DNA of 64,000 nt from Chloroflexota bacterium (GTDB lineage: Bacteria > Chloroflexota > Chloroflexia > Thermomicrobiales > UBA6265). The notes beneath the pieces are model-generated. The model saw only the letters and a program-made list of their open reading frames with translations. It did not search any database and was not told the DNA's origin. The stretch lies in assembly GCA_023389575.1 (NCBI GenBank), contig JAEWEG010000018.1:244274-308273 (forward strand). Direction: 5' to 3'. Every line of letters begins with the position of its first letter. Position 1 is the first letter of the stretch. Made by a program: the position numbers and the translations under genes. Shown here in pieces: positions 37,710 to 47,116 of the stretch.

Positions 37710-39280
37710 TCAGCGGCGGTCGCCTCGGCGACAGGACCATAGTACTCCCCATGGTAACTGGCCCCCGCTTGTCGCTTCTGCCGGTTGAGCACGACCCCGA
37801 TGACCCGCACGCCCCCATGGTGCAGCGATTCGGCCGCGCTCCGAAGGGCGTCGATCCGGGTCTTGTTCGACTGGCAGACGACCAGGACGCCATCGGTATG
37901 CGCGGCAATCGCCAGCGCGTCGCTCGCGGCCAGCACCGGCGGCGAGTCGACAAGCACCATGTCGGCATCGGCGGCGATGCTGGCCAGGATGTTGGCGAAG
38001 CCCTGCGAACTGACAAGGTCTGAGGGGTTGGGCGGAATCGGACCGCTCGGGATCAGGTAGAGGCCGGGCAGCGCCACCTTCTTCGCCGCGTGAAGCCACG
38101 GCATGCCGGGACGGGTTAGCAGCGTGGTGAGTCCTTGCTCGTTGCCCGAATGGAAGACGCGGTGCTGGCTCGGACGCCTGAGATCGGCATCCACGATCAC
38201 GGTCTTCAGGCCAGCCCCGGCCATGGTCACGGCGAGGTTAGCGATCGTCGTGCTCTTGCCCTCTCCCGAGCTTGGGCTGGTGATGGTGAGGGTGCGGATC
38301 GGCGCTGCCGCCGCGGCGAACTCGAGGTTGGTCCTCAGCAACCGGACAGCTTCGGACGCCGCCGAGCGCGATTGCGTGAAGGCGTAGACCTGACCGCCAC
38401 CGGGCTGCAGGCGGGAAACGAGGGGAATCGTCGCGAGAAGCGGCGCGCCCGCGATCTCCGCTATCTGCCGGTCGGGCTTGACCGTGTTGTCCATGAACTC
38501 CAGCAGCGCCACCAGCGCGATTCCGAGGAGCAGTCCCACGAACATGCCCAGCAGGAGCGCGGTGCGCGGTTGCGGGCTGAATGGCCGCTCCGGCGGGAAC
38601 GCTTCGTTGACCGGTTCGATGTGGGCGCTCGAAGCCAGAACTTCCGCGCTCACGGTGACCGCGTCCGTGTTCAGGTTTGTCAGCGACTGGATCACATACG
38701 AGCGCTCGAGCCGGAGGTCTTCGATCCGCTGGCTCACCACCTCGGTCTGCTCGCTGGCTTGCAACTCGCCGATCAGAGAGTCGATCTCGACGATGCGCTC
38801 CTCGAGCGCCGTGATCTGGAGGTCCATCCCGCTCCGCGCTGTCTCGGCCCGTTCCGCGGCGCGGCCCTCCATGTAGACGACGAACTCCTCGACCACGATG
38901 TTCGCAACCATGGCCGCCCGTTCAGGATCCGTATCGGTCGTTGTCACATGGATGAATTGCGAGAACTCGGCGGCGCTGGCCGAGATTGCTGTTTCCAGTA
39001 CGTCGACACCGAGGCGTTCTCGTACCTGGGTCAGGACCGGTCCAGTCGTCACCATTTGTTGATATGTGCCCGCGAGTTGCTGGCTGGAGTAGATGGCGTT
39101 GGCTTCGTTCATCTGCTGGCCGACGCCTGGGTTCACGAGCATCACGGCGGTCGCCGAGTACAACGGGGTCTCATTGTCACTTCGGAACCAGGCCGCGCTC
39201 CCCGCGACGACCATCAATACGATCACGAGCCAGCCCCGATAGGCGGCGATTTGCAGCAGCCTGCGAAGGTCAAGTTCCAC
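37706..39280 (-). CDS. Wzz-type chain-length regulator fused to a BY tyrosine kinase
   Basis: About 524 residues combining a Wzz polysaccharide co-polymerase and a bacterial tyrosine kinase. An N-terminal membrane helix (about 12-30) and a second one near residue 250 flank a periplasmic coiled-coil loop, and the cytosolic kinase has Walker A SPSSGEGKST near residue 348, Walker A' VIVDADLRRP near 376 and Walker B VLVDSPPV. The C-terminus has a short tyrosine cluster (SYHGEYYG). It would control chain length and autophosphorylate. I use GTG 39280, which has AAAGGA nine bases upstream and gives a typical VELDLRRLL start; GTG 39367 is possible. Confidence 0.92.
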   Translation of the reverse strand: MELDLRRLLQIAAYRGWLVIVLMVVAGSAAWFRSDNETPLYSATAVMLVNPGVGQQMNEANAIYSSQQLAGTYQQMVTTGPVLTQVRERLGVDVLETAISASAAEFSQFIHVTTTDTDPERAAMVANIVVEEFVVYMEGRAAERAETARSGMDLQITALEERIVEIDSLIGELQASEQTEVVSQRIEDLRLERSYVIQSLTNLNTDAVTVSAEVLASSAHIEPVNEAFPPERPFSPQPRTALLLGMFVGLLLGIALVALLEFMDNTVKPDRQIAEIAGAPLLATIPLVSRLQPGGGQVYAFTQSRSAASEAVRLLRTNLEFAAAAAPIRTLTITSPSSGEGKSTTIANLAVTMAGAGLKTVIVDADLRRPSQHRVFHSGNEQGLTTLLTRPGMPWLHAAKKVALPGLYLIPSGPIPPNPSDLVSSQGFANILASIAADADMVLVDSPPVLAASDALAIAAHTDGVLVVCQSNKTRIDALRSAAESLHHGGVRVIGVVLNRQKRQAGASYHGEYYGPVAEATAAD

Positions 39281-39695
39281 GAACCGAAATCCTTTAAGAT
39301 CGATATCGATCCAATTTGTAGATGTAGGGTCCCGGGATTCGCTAACAGTGTAGCGTGACGTTGACACATTTGCCGATGATTTCCGGTTGAATTCACGACT
39401 TGGGGTGGGACCATGGGCCTAGGCGTACCTGACGATAGGTTCATTGACCCTACCTTGCCGGCCGCCGTATCACTTTATCGTGGATCGAGGACGCACTCGC
39501 TTGGAAAGGGTGTTCGTACGAAGCTCTCAATATATTGGGCGCTGTGATAAGATGGTCGGCGGGGATAAGTGGCGGTCGGCTGGGCTACGGAGGGAGCAAT
39601 GTGATGTGCCAAATGACTGGGTGGTGTGTTCCTGGTAATCGTCCAGCATTGTTCGCAAAGGCCTCCATCCGTTTCGGGTGTGAAAGACACACGGC
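39281..39695. other. Divergent gap of the polysaccharide island
   Basis: About 415 bases between the minus-strand kinase gene and the first plus-strand island gene. I see no gene and no convincing -35/-10 pair in either direction, though promoters for both sides should be here. Confidence 0.5.
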
Positions 39696-40355
39696 ATGAA
39701 TACGTCCGCGAATCCTTCAGCTCGCCGCGGACTCTTGGGGAAGTTTCAGAAATCTCAGAATCGCTCGCGGTTGGATGTGTTGTCGATTCCAGCCAGATTC
39801 CTTTCTGCGATTGCTGTTGGTCTCCATTCATTTGGAAGTGAACCACCAGAGCACGGCAACTCGACGGCGACACCTCGAATCCATGATCACTTGGTCACTT
39901 TTGGGGATCCTATCTCCGAGAGCGACGTGCGTACGGATCTCAATAGGCCCAAACCATTACGTGGGCTGCTGATAGGGGCGGGCAAGGGTGCCAACAACTT
40001 GGTTCGAGAGCTGAGAGCGTCCCCTGATTTTCCCTTGGTGCCAGTCGCGGCCATTGATGATGAAGAGCGCCTTGTTGGCACTTTCATGTTGGACGTGCCC
40101 GTCATAGGAACGACAGGTTGTATTAGTGCGATTGCTCAACGTGAGCAAATTGCCGTAATAGTCATAGCAATCCCTTCAGCAGGCCCCCTCGCCAGGAATA
40201 GGCTCGTCAACATTGGGAAGCGGACTGGATTGCCAGTGTTGATTTGTCCCACGCTGGGCGAACTTCTCTCCGGAACGAGGATAACGGATCTGAGGACAAC
40301 GGACGGGATTAGACCATATCGGCAGATGGCCACAAAGCAGGCTAATTCTTTGTGA
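39696..40355 (+). CDS. CapD/PglF-like N-terminal Rossmann domain, truncated
   Basis: A 219-residue protein that looks like the CoA_binding_3-type Rossmann domain found in the middle of PglF/CapD/FlaA1 nucleotide-sugar dehydratases. LLIGAGKGANNLVREL near residue 94 is the dinucleotide loop, and VPVAAIDDEERLVGTFMLDVPVIGT and VIVIAIPSAGP follow the family pattern. The N-terminal membrane helices and the C-terminal dehydratase domain are absent, so it cannot act as a complete 4,6-dehydratase. It may be a remnant or a stand-alone binding domain. Codon use is more AT-rich than in flanking core genes. Confidence 0.6.
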   Translation: MNTSANPSARRGLLGKFQKSQNRSRLDVLSIPARFLSAIAVGLHSFGSEPPEHGNSTATPRIHDHLVTFGDPISESDVRTDLNRPKPLRGLLIGAGKGANNLVRELRASPDFPLVPVAAIDDEERLVGTFMLDVPVIGTTGCISAIAQREQIAVIVIAIPSAGPLARNRLVNIGKRTGLPVLICPTLGELLSGTRITDLRTTDGIRPYRQMATKQANSL

Positions 40356-40459
40356 GGCTTGGACGTCCGCGAATATCTGCGTGGCTCATTGGCCCGCAAT
40401 CTCGATCATAAATTCAGGCACGGCAGGTACCAGATGAGTTGTGGGGAGAAACCGATACC

Positions 40460-41539
40460 ATGAACATTGGCGGAGAGTTTTCGGGCGAAACCATGGGCGA
40501 GTTCTTGGGCAATGCGCCTGTCTTGGTCACGGGGGGAGCTGGCTATATAGGCAGCCTGTTGGTGAGAAGACTTATGCGATTGGGCCGCCCGGTTCGCGTT
40601 CTGGACTCGCTACTCTATGGCGATGAAGCGATTAGTGAGCTTCGCGGCGAACCTGGATTCGAGTTGGTTGTTGGTGATTTCCGAGACGAGGCGACGGTTG
40701 CTGACGCACTCCGGGGGATCGAGACGGTCGTTCATCTTGGTGCTATCGTCGGGGATCCAGCGTGCGCGCTCGATGAAGACTTCGCAATCGATACGAATTT
40801 TTCGGCCACTCGAACGATTGTCGCGGCTTGCAAGGCCGCTGGTACTCAGAGGTTCGTTTTTGCGTCAACGTGTAGTGTCTACGGCGCGAGCGAGGGCGAG
40901 CTGAACGAAGAATCCCCGCTGAACCCGGTGTCCCTATACGCAAATACCAAGATCGCGTCCGAGCGGCATATTTTGTCTGAGCGCGATGACGTCTTTTCAC
41001 CGACGATTCTTCGATTCGGAACTGCTTATGGCGCCTCGCATCGGCAGCGATTCGATCTGGTCGTCAACTTGTTGACCGCCAAGGCTGTGATGGATGGATT
41101 AATTACCATTCATGGTGGGGCTCAGTGGCGGCCATTTATACATGTCGACGACATCGGTGGTGCAATAGTGTGCGCATTGATGGCTCCAATAGTTACGGTC
41201 GCTGGTGAGACCTTCAACGTTGGATCAACGGAGCAGAACTTCCAGCTTGGCGAAGTTGGGTCGCTGATTCAAGAGGTGGTTCCAGAATCAAGAGTTGTCT
41301 TGAATCAGGAGATCACTGATCGCCGAAACTACTTCGTTAATTTTGAAAAGGCGAAAAGTCGGTTAGCATTCACGCCACAGCGTCAAATGCGAGAATCAAT
41401 CGAGGAACTGGCAATTGCCGTGCGCGAGTTGGGCTCGTACCAAAGGCGCATCCACAACAATCACCGATTCCTGCTTGAGAGTGATCCGTCGATCCGTATT
41501 GTGATGGGCGGAAGCACGGCTAACCAATTCATTGTCTAG
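40460..41539 (+). CDS. NAD-dependent nucleotide-sugar epimerase/dehydratase
   Basis: A 359-residue extended SDR. VLVTGGAGYIGSLLVRRL near residue 21 is the NAD loop, VVGDFRD follows, FASTCSVYGAS gives the catalytic serine and SLYANTKIASE the Tyr-x-x-x-Lys pair near residue 155. RPFIHVDDIG is the family's substrate block. It acts on a nucleotide sugar for the polysaccharide; the substrate is not assignable. ATG 40460 is taken; ATG 40493 and TTG 40439 are alternatives. It is followed 34 bases later by an aminotransferase gene. Confidence 0.88.
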   Translation: MNIGGEFSGETMGEFLGNAPVLVTGGAGYIGSLLVRRLMRLGRPVRVLDSLLYGDEAISELRGEPGFELVVGDFRDEATVADALRGIETVVHLGAIVGDPACALDEDFAIDTNFSATRTIVAACKAAGTQRFVFASTCSVYGASEGELNEESPLNPVSLYANTKIASERHILSERDDVFSPTILRFGTAYGASHRQRFDLVVNLLTAKAVMDGLITIHGGAQWRPFIHVDDIGGAIVCALMAPIVTVAGETFNVGSTEQNFQLGEVGSLIQEVVPESRVVLNQEITDRRNYFVNFEKAKSRLAFTPQRQMRESIEELAIAVRELGSYQRRIHNNHRFLLESDPSIRIVMGGSTANQFIV

Positions 41540-41573
41540 AATTTTTGGGCACGTCGTAGAGAGCGAGAAGTAG

Positions 41574-42710
41574 GTGACTAAAGAGCGAATCTTTCTTTCA
41601 CCCCCACACATGGGCGGCCAGGAACTCGCGTTGGTTCTAGAGGCGTTCGCCGCCAATTGGATCGCGCCGGTCGGCCCGGATGTCGATGCGTTCGAGCGGG
41701 AGTTCGCGGAGTTGACTGGCTGTGGCCACGCGGTGGCCCTGAGTTCGGGCACGGCCGCGTTGCACCTGGCGCTGATTCTGGCGGGTGTCGGGCCCGGCGA
41801 TGACGTGCTCGTGTCGACTTTCACCTTCTCGGCCAGCGTCAACCCGATCGTATATCAGGGGGCACGACCGGTCTTCATCGATAGCGAGGTGACCTCGTGG
41901 AACATGGATCCGGTGCTTCTGGAGAAGGCTTTGGCCGAACGCGCCTCTGCCGGCAACTCGCCGAAAGCCGTGGTTTTGACGCATATCTATGGGCAAAGCG
42001 CCGATCTTGATCCCATTGTGGCCGCCTGTGACCGATATGGAGTTACGCTCATCGAGGACGCCGCCGAAGTGCTCGGCGCTACCTACAAGGGAAGAGCGCC
42101 CGGAACCTTTGGCAAGTTCGGTGGATTTTCATTCAATGGAAACAAGATCATCACCACCAGCGGCGGCGGCATGCTGGTGTCGGACGATGCCGAGGCTATG
42201 GCGCATGCGCGAAAGCTGGCTACGCAGGCGCGCGACCCAGCTCCCCATTATGAGCACACCGAGATTGGGTACAATTACCGGCTGAGCAACATCCTGGCCG
42301 CGATCGGCCGGGGGCAGTTGCAGGTGCTAGAGGATCGCGTTGAGGCGCGCCGACGCAATTTCAACTTCTACGCCGAGGCCTTGGGAGATGTGCCCGGAAT
42401 TGGATTCATGCCGGAAGCGCCGTGGGGACGGCATACGCGCTGGCTAGCGTGCATCACGGTCGATCCGGCGGCGTTCGGCGCGGACCGAGAGGCAGTGCGG
42501 TTAGCGCTGGAGGCAGAGCATATCGAGTCTCGGCCGCTGTGGAAGCCGATGCATCGGCAGCCTGTCTTCTCCAGGTCACCGGTGGTTGGCGGCGCGGTTG
42601 CCGATGCGCTGTTCGACCAGGGGCTCTGCCTGCCATCTGGGTCGAGTATGGATGAATCGGACCTGGCGCGGATTGTTGACGGTATTCGTAACTGCCAGCG
42701 TGCAGTTTGA
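41574..42710 (+). CDS. DegT/DnrJ/EryC1/StrS-family aminotransferase (PglE-like)
   Basis: A 378-residue PLP aminotransferase acting on a 4-keto nucleotide sugar. The N-terminal LSPPHMGGQEL resembles PglE/LegC (GlcNAc-type 4-aminotransferases). GTAALHLALIL near 60, IEDAAEVLGATYKG near 158 and FNGNKIITTSGGG near 182, where the lysine forms the internal aldimine, are all present, followed by IGYNYRLSNILAA. With the PglD-like acetyltransferase and PglC-like transferase downstream it fits a bacillosamine-type pathway. Start is GTG. GC is higher here than in neighbouring island genes. Confidence 0.92.
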   Translation: MTKERIFLSPPHMGGQELALVLEAFAANWIAPVGPDVDAFEREFAELTGCGHAVALSSGTAALHLALILAGVGPGDDVLVSTFTFSASVNPIVYQGARPVFIDSEVTSWNMDPVLLEKALAERASAGNSPKAVVLTHIYGQSADLDPIVAACDRYGVTLIEDAAEVLGATYKGRAPGTFGKFGGFSFNGNKIITTSGGGMLVSDDAEAMAHARKLATQARDPAPHYEHTEIGYNYRLSNILAAIGRGQLQVLEDRVEARRRNFNFYAEALGDVPGIGFMPEAPWGRHTRWLACITVDPAAFGADREAVRLALEAEHIESRPLWKPMHRQPVFSRSPVVGGAVADALFDQGLCLPSGSSMDESDLARIVDGIRNCQRAV

Positions 42711-42864
42711 GGTCGCGTTGACTAGAATACTGGGTGACCGGCGCCCTAGGCACCGGTGCCCCCAACCTGTTCTCGCTGATGAGAACGAACCCTCTGCTGA
42801 CTCTGAAGAGCAAGATAGTGCGTGCAATCATTTGCTTGAAGCGTATGGAAACAGGGGATTATAG

Positions 42865-43327
42865 GTGAAGATCGTCTATCTCCACCAATATTTCAACAGT
42901 CCAACCATGTCCGGTGGAACCCGATCATATGAGATGGCACGCCGGCCCGTTGCGGCGGGACACGAGTCCATATGGTGACGTCGGAGCGGCAGCGGAGTGG
43001 CAAGCCATACGACACAGCCGAAGATGGTATCCAGGTAACGTGGATTTCAGTTGCTTATTCGAAGCATATGGGCTCTCTCGCACACATTCGCGCACTTGCG
43101 AATCTTGCCTGGAAGTCAGCTCGGATCGCCCTGCCCGGCAAGACTGGTGTACTGGCACAAGCGAGAAATGTACAAGTACGGGCTGAGCCAATTGTCTCCT
43201 GCCTCGATGACGATGACATGCGTCGAGATCCCGGTTTGACTGGGCGGAGATCGGTGACGACCGCCCTTCGGCAGGAAGACGTGAGACGAGGGCCAGTAAA
43301 CGAATACTGCAACCTGGTCGTCTCACC
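42865..43327 (+). pseudogene. Broken WbuB-like glycosyltransferase
   Basis: The first 37 codons read KIVYLHQYFNSPTMSGGTRS and continue SYEMARRPVAAGHES, a normal N-terminus of a family 4 glycosyltransferase, then stop at TGA. The homologous continuation MVTSERQRSGK (from 42972) is in another frame, giving VTWISVAYSKHMG. The resemblance fades after about 43140, and the catalytic C-terminal domain is missing. At least one frameshift and a large 3' deletion are needed. The neighbouring sugar transferase starts at 43328. Confidence 0.75.
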
Positions 43328-43963
43328 ATGAACGGGTCTGGTCGCGCTGAGCCACGGGGCAAGCGTGCCTTTGATGTGACCATTGCGCTAGTAGCCGGTT
43401 TCTTGTTGGCGCCCGTGGCCGCATGGGCGGCCTGGCGTATACGTCGTGATCTCGGCACCCCCGTACTGTTTTGGCAAGCCCGACTGGGCAAGGATGGTGA
43501 GGTGTTCGAGATGGTGAAATTCCGTACTATGCGAGATATTGCGGACCCAACCACGGGAGAACTCATTTCCGATGACCAACGCCTTACGGAGTTTGGTCGC
43601 TTCCTCCGGCGGACGAGTATCGACGAAATACCAGAGCTCTGGAATGTGCTCAAAGGCGAAATGAGCATCGTTGGCCCGCGTCCGCTCCTGGCGGAGTATC
43701 GAAACCACTACACTCCGCGCCAGATGCGGCGACACGAAGTCCGGCCGGGCATAACCGGCCTTGCCCAGATAAGTGGCCGCAACTCCGTCGACTGGGAAAC
43801 GAGGTTCGAAATCGATATTGACTATGTCGATCGCATCTCGATCTGGCTCGACATTTCGATCATCGCTCGAACTTTGAGGAAAGTGATCAATTCGGAAGGA
43901 GTATCTGGCAAACGGGGAGAAACCATGGAGCGGTTCGATAGGGAGATCGGACTCCATGAATAA
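43328..43963 (+). CDS. Sugar-1-phosphate transferase (PglC-like)
   Basis: A 211-residue monotopic phosphoglycosyl transferase that would start the repeat unit by moving a sugar-1-phosphate onto undecaprenyl phosphate. Features are the N-terminal FDVTIALVAGFLLAPVAAWA re-entrant helix, FWQARLGKDGEVFEMVKFRTM near residue 47, the catalytic Asp-Glu in RRTSIDEIPELWNVLKG near 97, and IVGPRPLL and PGITGLAQISGRN. A short C-terminal extension follows. It overlaps the acetyltransferase gene by eight bases. Confidence 0.93.
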   Translation: MNGSGRAEPRGKRAFDVTIALVAGFLLAPVAAWAAWRIRRDLGTPVLFWQARLGKDGEVFEMVKFRTMRDIADPTTGELISDDQRLTEFGRFLRRTSIDEIPELWNVLKGEMSIVGPRPLLAEYRNHYTPRQMRRHEVRPGITGLAQISGRNSVDWETRFEIDIDYVDRISIWLDISIIARTLRKVINSEGVSGKRGETMERFDREIGLHE

Positions 43964-44624
43964 CCGGCTAGGCATCATCGGTGCAGGTGGTCATGCCAAG
44001 GTGGTGATTGATGCCATTGAAGCGGGTGCTAACGAATGGAGCATTGTCGGACTCTTCGATGACGCTGCTGGCCGTCATGGCGAGATGGTACTAGGCTATT
44101 CGGTACTGGGCGATACATCCTTAAAAGAACTCCGAACCCATGGCCTAGCAGCAATCTTTGTAGCCATAGGTGAGAATAGCGTGAGGGAGCAAATCGTTCG
44201 TCGTCTGGAGCCTTGGTTCCATTGGCCAACCATCATCCATCCAAATGCTTTCGTGAGTCGCCATGCTACAATTGAAAAAGGCAGTTTGGTTTGTGCTGGC
44301 GCCACTATTCAGGTAGCTGCCCGAATCGGGCGATTCGCGATTATCAATACCGCTGCATCCGTGGATCATGATTGCGTCATTGAAGACTTTACGCACCTGG
44401 GGCCTGGGGTTCATCTCGGTGGAAGTGTGTCTATTGCCGAAGGGGGGTTTCTTGGGGTAGGAGCTTCTGTGTTGCCCTCTCTATCAGTTGGCAAGTGGTC
44501 ATTGGTGGGCGCTGGTTCGGTAGTGACCAGGTCAGTCGGACAGTATCTCACGGTAGTCGGTAGTCCCGCCAAACCTCACGATTTGGCTTTGCCGAAAACA
44601 GTTGGGTCATCTCAGATCACGTAA
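43956..44624 (+). CDS. Sugar O/N-acetyltransferase (PglD/NeuD-like)
   Basis: A 222-residue acetyltransferase. The N-terminal Rossmann-like region begins GIIGAGGHAKVVIDAIEAG, and the C-terminal half is a left-handed beta helix of hexapeptide repeats. The catalytic histidine is in SVDHDCVIEDF near residue 134. PglD acetylates the 4-amino group of a UDP-sugar for bacillosamine synthesis, which fits the PglE-like and PglC-like neighbours; NeuD-type sialic acid O-acetylation is less likely here. Starts ATG 43956, overlapping the transferase gene. Confidence 0.9.
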   Translation: MNNRLGIIGAGGHAKVVIDAIEAGANEWSIVGLFDDAAGRHGEMVLGYSVLGDTSLKELRTHGLAAIFVAIGENSVREQIVRRLEPWFHWPTIIHPNAFVSRHATIEKGSLVCAGATIQVAARIGRFAIINTAASVDHDCVIEDFTHLGPGVHLGGSVSIAEGGFLGVGASVLPSLSVGKWSLVGAGSVVTRSVGQYLTVVGSPAKPHDLALPKTVGSSQIT

Positions 44625-44751
44625 TGTGTGGCCGATATGCCAAAGCCGATTTCGGCCATGCGACTACTGCTAATGTAATGAAATCCAATCGGAGAGGTTT
44701 CAGAGTAGCAATGTCGAAGAATGGTTTCAGTACTGGTAACCTGTCAGCATC

Positions 44752-45978
44752 ATGAAAATTGTCATTCTGACTCACTACTTCCCTCCCGACTCGCCAGGTT
44801 GGATTCCTCACGATCTTGCTTCTGGGTTGGCAGAGCGGGGTCATATGGTGCGGGTGCTGACCAGTTTTCCGCACTATGACACCGGAAAGATCGCCAGAGG
44901 CTACCGACAGAGACTCAAACACACCGAGGTCCTCGGGAAAATCAGCGTACGACGGGTTCCCATCTTTCCCAGCCATTCCAGCAACGCCATCGGGCGAATA
45001 GTCAACTATGTCAGCTTTTCGTGGTCAGCACGAACGGCGAAGTCGTTCGTGCGAGACGCTGATGTCATCTATGTTCATGGAACGCCAGCAACGGTGGCTG
45101 CTCCCGCGCGGGCTTGGTCGAAATCATTGCGGATTCCGTATGTCTTTCATGTTCAGGATATTTGGCCAGAGTCAGTCACGGAATCGGGGTTTCTGCCACG
45201 GCCTATATCGGCGATCGCCGGGAAGCTCATTAGCCGATGGCTCGGGATTCTATATTCGCAGGCGGCCGCGGTAAATGCTATCGCGCCGACCGCGCGTGAG
45301 ATGCTCATTCAGCGTGGTGTGCCGAAGGACAAGTGCCACCTAGTTTACAACTGGTCAGACGAATCAGTCCAAAGTCGCAGATCATTCGCGTGCCGACCAT
45401 CGAACGACAGAGGTCTCGAGGTCATCTATGCTGGAAATCTCGGTGTGTTTCAGGACCTCGAGACGGTGGTTATGGCGGCAGGCAGGTTCGGTGATCGTCC
45501 AGGCTTTAGGTTACGCATCGCGGGATCCGGCATTGTTGAAGATCGACTGCGGCAACTTGTGAAGAACATCGGAGCCAGCGACCATATAGAGTTTGTAGGT
45601 CGACTAAATCAAGACGAAATGGCTGCATTCTATGCTTCGGCTGACTTTCAGGTGATTTCGCTCAAGGACCGGGATTTCTTCTCATCCACGATTCCATCGA
45701 AGTTCCAGAGTGGCCTCGTCCATGGACTGCCTGTAATTACAACGGTCAAAGGTGATGTGACTAGACTCGTCAACGAACATAACTTGGGCTTTACGGCATT
45801 GCCTGGGGACGTAGAGTCGCTTGCTAATGCCTTGGACAGAGCATATGCAACGTCCTCAAATGAGCGGGAGGAATTTTCGCGCCGAGCGCTAGCGTTCTAC
45901 CGCGCTTACATGTCACGAAGTATCGCCCTGGACCGTATTGAGTCGATCCTGACCAATGCAGCAAAAAGACACATGTAG
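44752..45978 (+). CDS. Family 4 glycosyltransferase (WbuB-like)
   Basis: A 408-residue GT-B glycosyltransferase. HYFPPDSPGWIPHDLASGLAERGH at the N-terminus and a YVFHVQDIWPESVTESG loop near residue 127 match the WbuB group, which often adds FucNAc. The C-terminal domain has GNLGVFQDLETVVMAA near residue 223 and a SSTIPSKFQSGLVHGLPVI donor-binding region near 305. It is downstream of a 127-base gap, so it may have its own promoter. It would build the repeat unit on the cytosolic face. Confidence 0.9.
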   Translation: MKIVILTHYFPPDSPGWIPHDLASGLAERGHMVRVLTSFPHYDTGKIARGYRQRLKHTEVLGKISVRRVPIFPSHSSNAIGRIVNYVSFSWSARTAKSFVRDADVIYVHGTPATVAAPARAWSKSLRIPYVFHVQDIWPESVTESGFLPRPISAIAGKLISRWLGILYSQAAAVNAIAPTAREMLIQRGVPKDKCHLVYNWSDESVQSRRSFACRPSNDRGLEVIYAGNLGVFQDLETVVMAAGRFGDRPGFRLRIAGSGIVEDRLRQLVKNIGASDHIEFVGRLNQDEMAAFYASADFQVISLKDRDFFSSTIPSKFQSGLVHGLPVITTVKGDVTRLVNEHNLGFTALPGDVESLANALDRAYATSSNEREEFSRRALAFYRAYMSRSIALDRIESILTNAAKRHM

Positions 45979-46036
45979 TGATATTTGCACGGCATCTTTC
46001 CGGACGCAACACTAGTCTCGAACGGAGAATACGATT

Positions 46037-47116
46037 ATGTCCAATATGCTGATAGCCAACAGCGTCGTTTTGGTCACGGGGGGAACTGGCTCGTTTGGCA
46101 ATACTGTTGTCCGGCGCCTGCTTGACCAGGGAGTTGGTGAGGTTCGTATCTTCAGCAGGGATGAAGGCAAGCAGGATGAGATGCGCCATCGGCTGAACGA
46201 TGGTAGAGCACGATTTTACATTGGCGATGTCCGTGACGCTGACTCGGTGACCAGGGTATGTCGTGGTGTGGACTACGTGTTTCATGCTGCGGCTCTAAAG
46301 CAGGTTCCTTCCAACGAGTTCTTCCCGATCGAAGCCGTTAGGACTAACATCTTTGGCACGTCGAACGTGATTCAGGGTGCCGACGCCAATCAGGTTAGGA
46401 CGGTCGTTGTGCTTTCCACCGACAAGGCTGTCTACCCTGTGAATGCAATGGGGCAGTCCAAGGCGCTCGCTGAGAAGGTGGCGCAGTCTCATGGTTTGAA
46501 CAATGATCAGACTGCTACTACGGTGACGATCACCCGGTATGGCAATGTGCTGTATTCGCGAGGATCGGTAGTGCCGCTATTCATTAACCAAATCAAGCAG
46601 GGACGCAACCTGACGGTCACGAATCCGCTGATGAGTAGGTTCCTGATGACCTTGGCCGACTCAGTCGACTTGGTCGAGTATGCCTTTACCAACGCCGATC
46701 AGGGGGACCTGTTCGTCCGGAAGGCGGTTTCTACGACCATAGAGAATCTGGCCCAGGCACTCATAAACCTTTTCCAGGCAAGAGTCGGAATCGATGTGAT
46801 TGGGACTAGGCACGCGGAAAAGGTGTCTGAGGTTCTTGCCAGACAAGAAGAATTGTCGCGAGCTGAAGACTTGGGTGCCTACTTTAGGGTGCGCGCCGAT
46901 ATGCGCAACATGAACTACGACGCTTTCTTCAGTGAAGGTGATCCACACCAATTGGACTTTGAAGACTATGACTCGCATTCCATCGGCATCCTGACTGTAG
47001 ACGAGGTAGAGAATCTGTTGCTAACGGTGCCAGAAGTAGTACAGGAACTTAGATTGGCGGGATTGACAGAGAGGCTGGAGCAAGCCGAGACCTTGGGAGC
47101 AATCAATGGTGGCTGA
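46037..47116 (+). CDS. capE: UDP-GlcNAc 4,6-dehydratase/5-epimerase CapE-like
   Basis: A 359-residue SDR of the CapE/FnlA/WbjB type, the first step from UDP-GlcNAc to UDP-L-FucNAc. VVLVTGGTGSFGNTVVRRLL near residue 10 is the NADP loop, SRDEGKQDEMR near 40 and AALKQVPSNEFFP near 85 are family motifs, and STDKAVYPVNAMGQSK near 127 has the Met-x-x-x-Lys that replaces Tyr-x-x-x-Lys in this group. The next gene starts 11 bases before its stop. Confidence 0.92.
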   Translation: MSNMLIANSVVLVTGGTGSFGNTVVRRLLDQGVGEVRIFSRDEGKQDEMRHRLNDGRARFYIGDVRDADSVTRVCRGVDYVFHAAALKQVPSNEFFPIEAVRTNIFGTSNVIQGADANQVRTVVVLSTDKAVYPVNAMGQSKALAEKVAQSHGLNNDQTATTVTITRYGNVLYSRGSVVPLFINQIKQGRNLTVTNPLMSRFLMTLADSVDLVEYAFTNADQGDLFVRKAVSTTIENLAQALINLFQARVGIDVIGTRHAEKVSEVLARQEELSRAEDLGAYFRVRADMRNMNYDAFFSEGDPHQLDFEDYDSHSIGILTVDEVENLLLTVPEVVQELRLAGLTERLEQAETLGAINGG

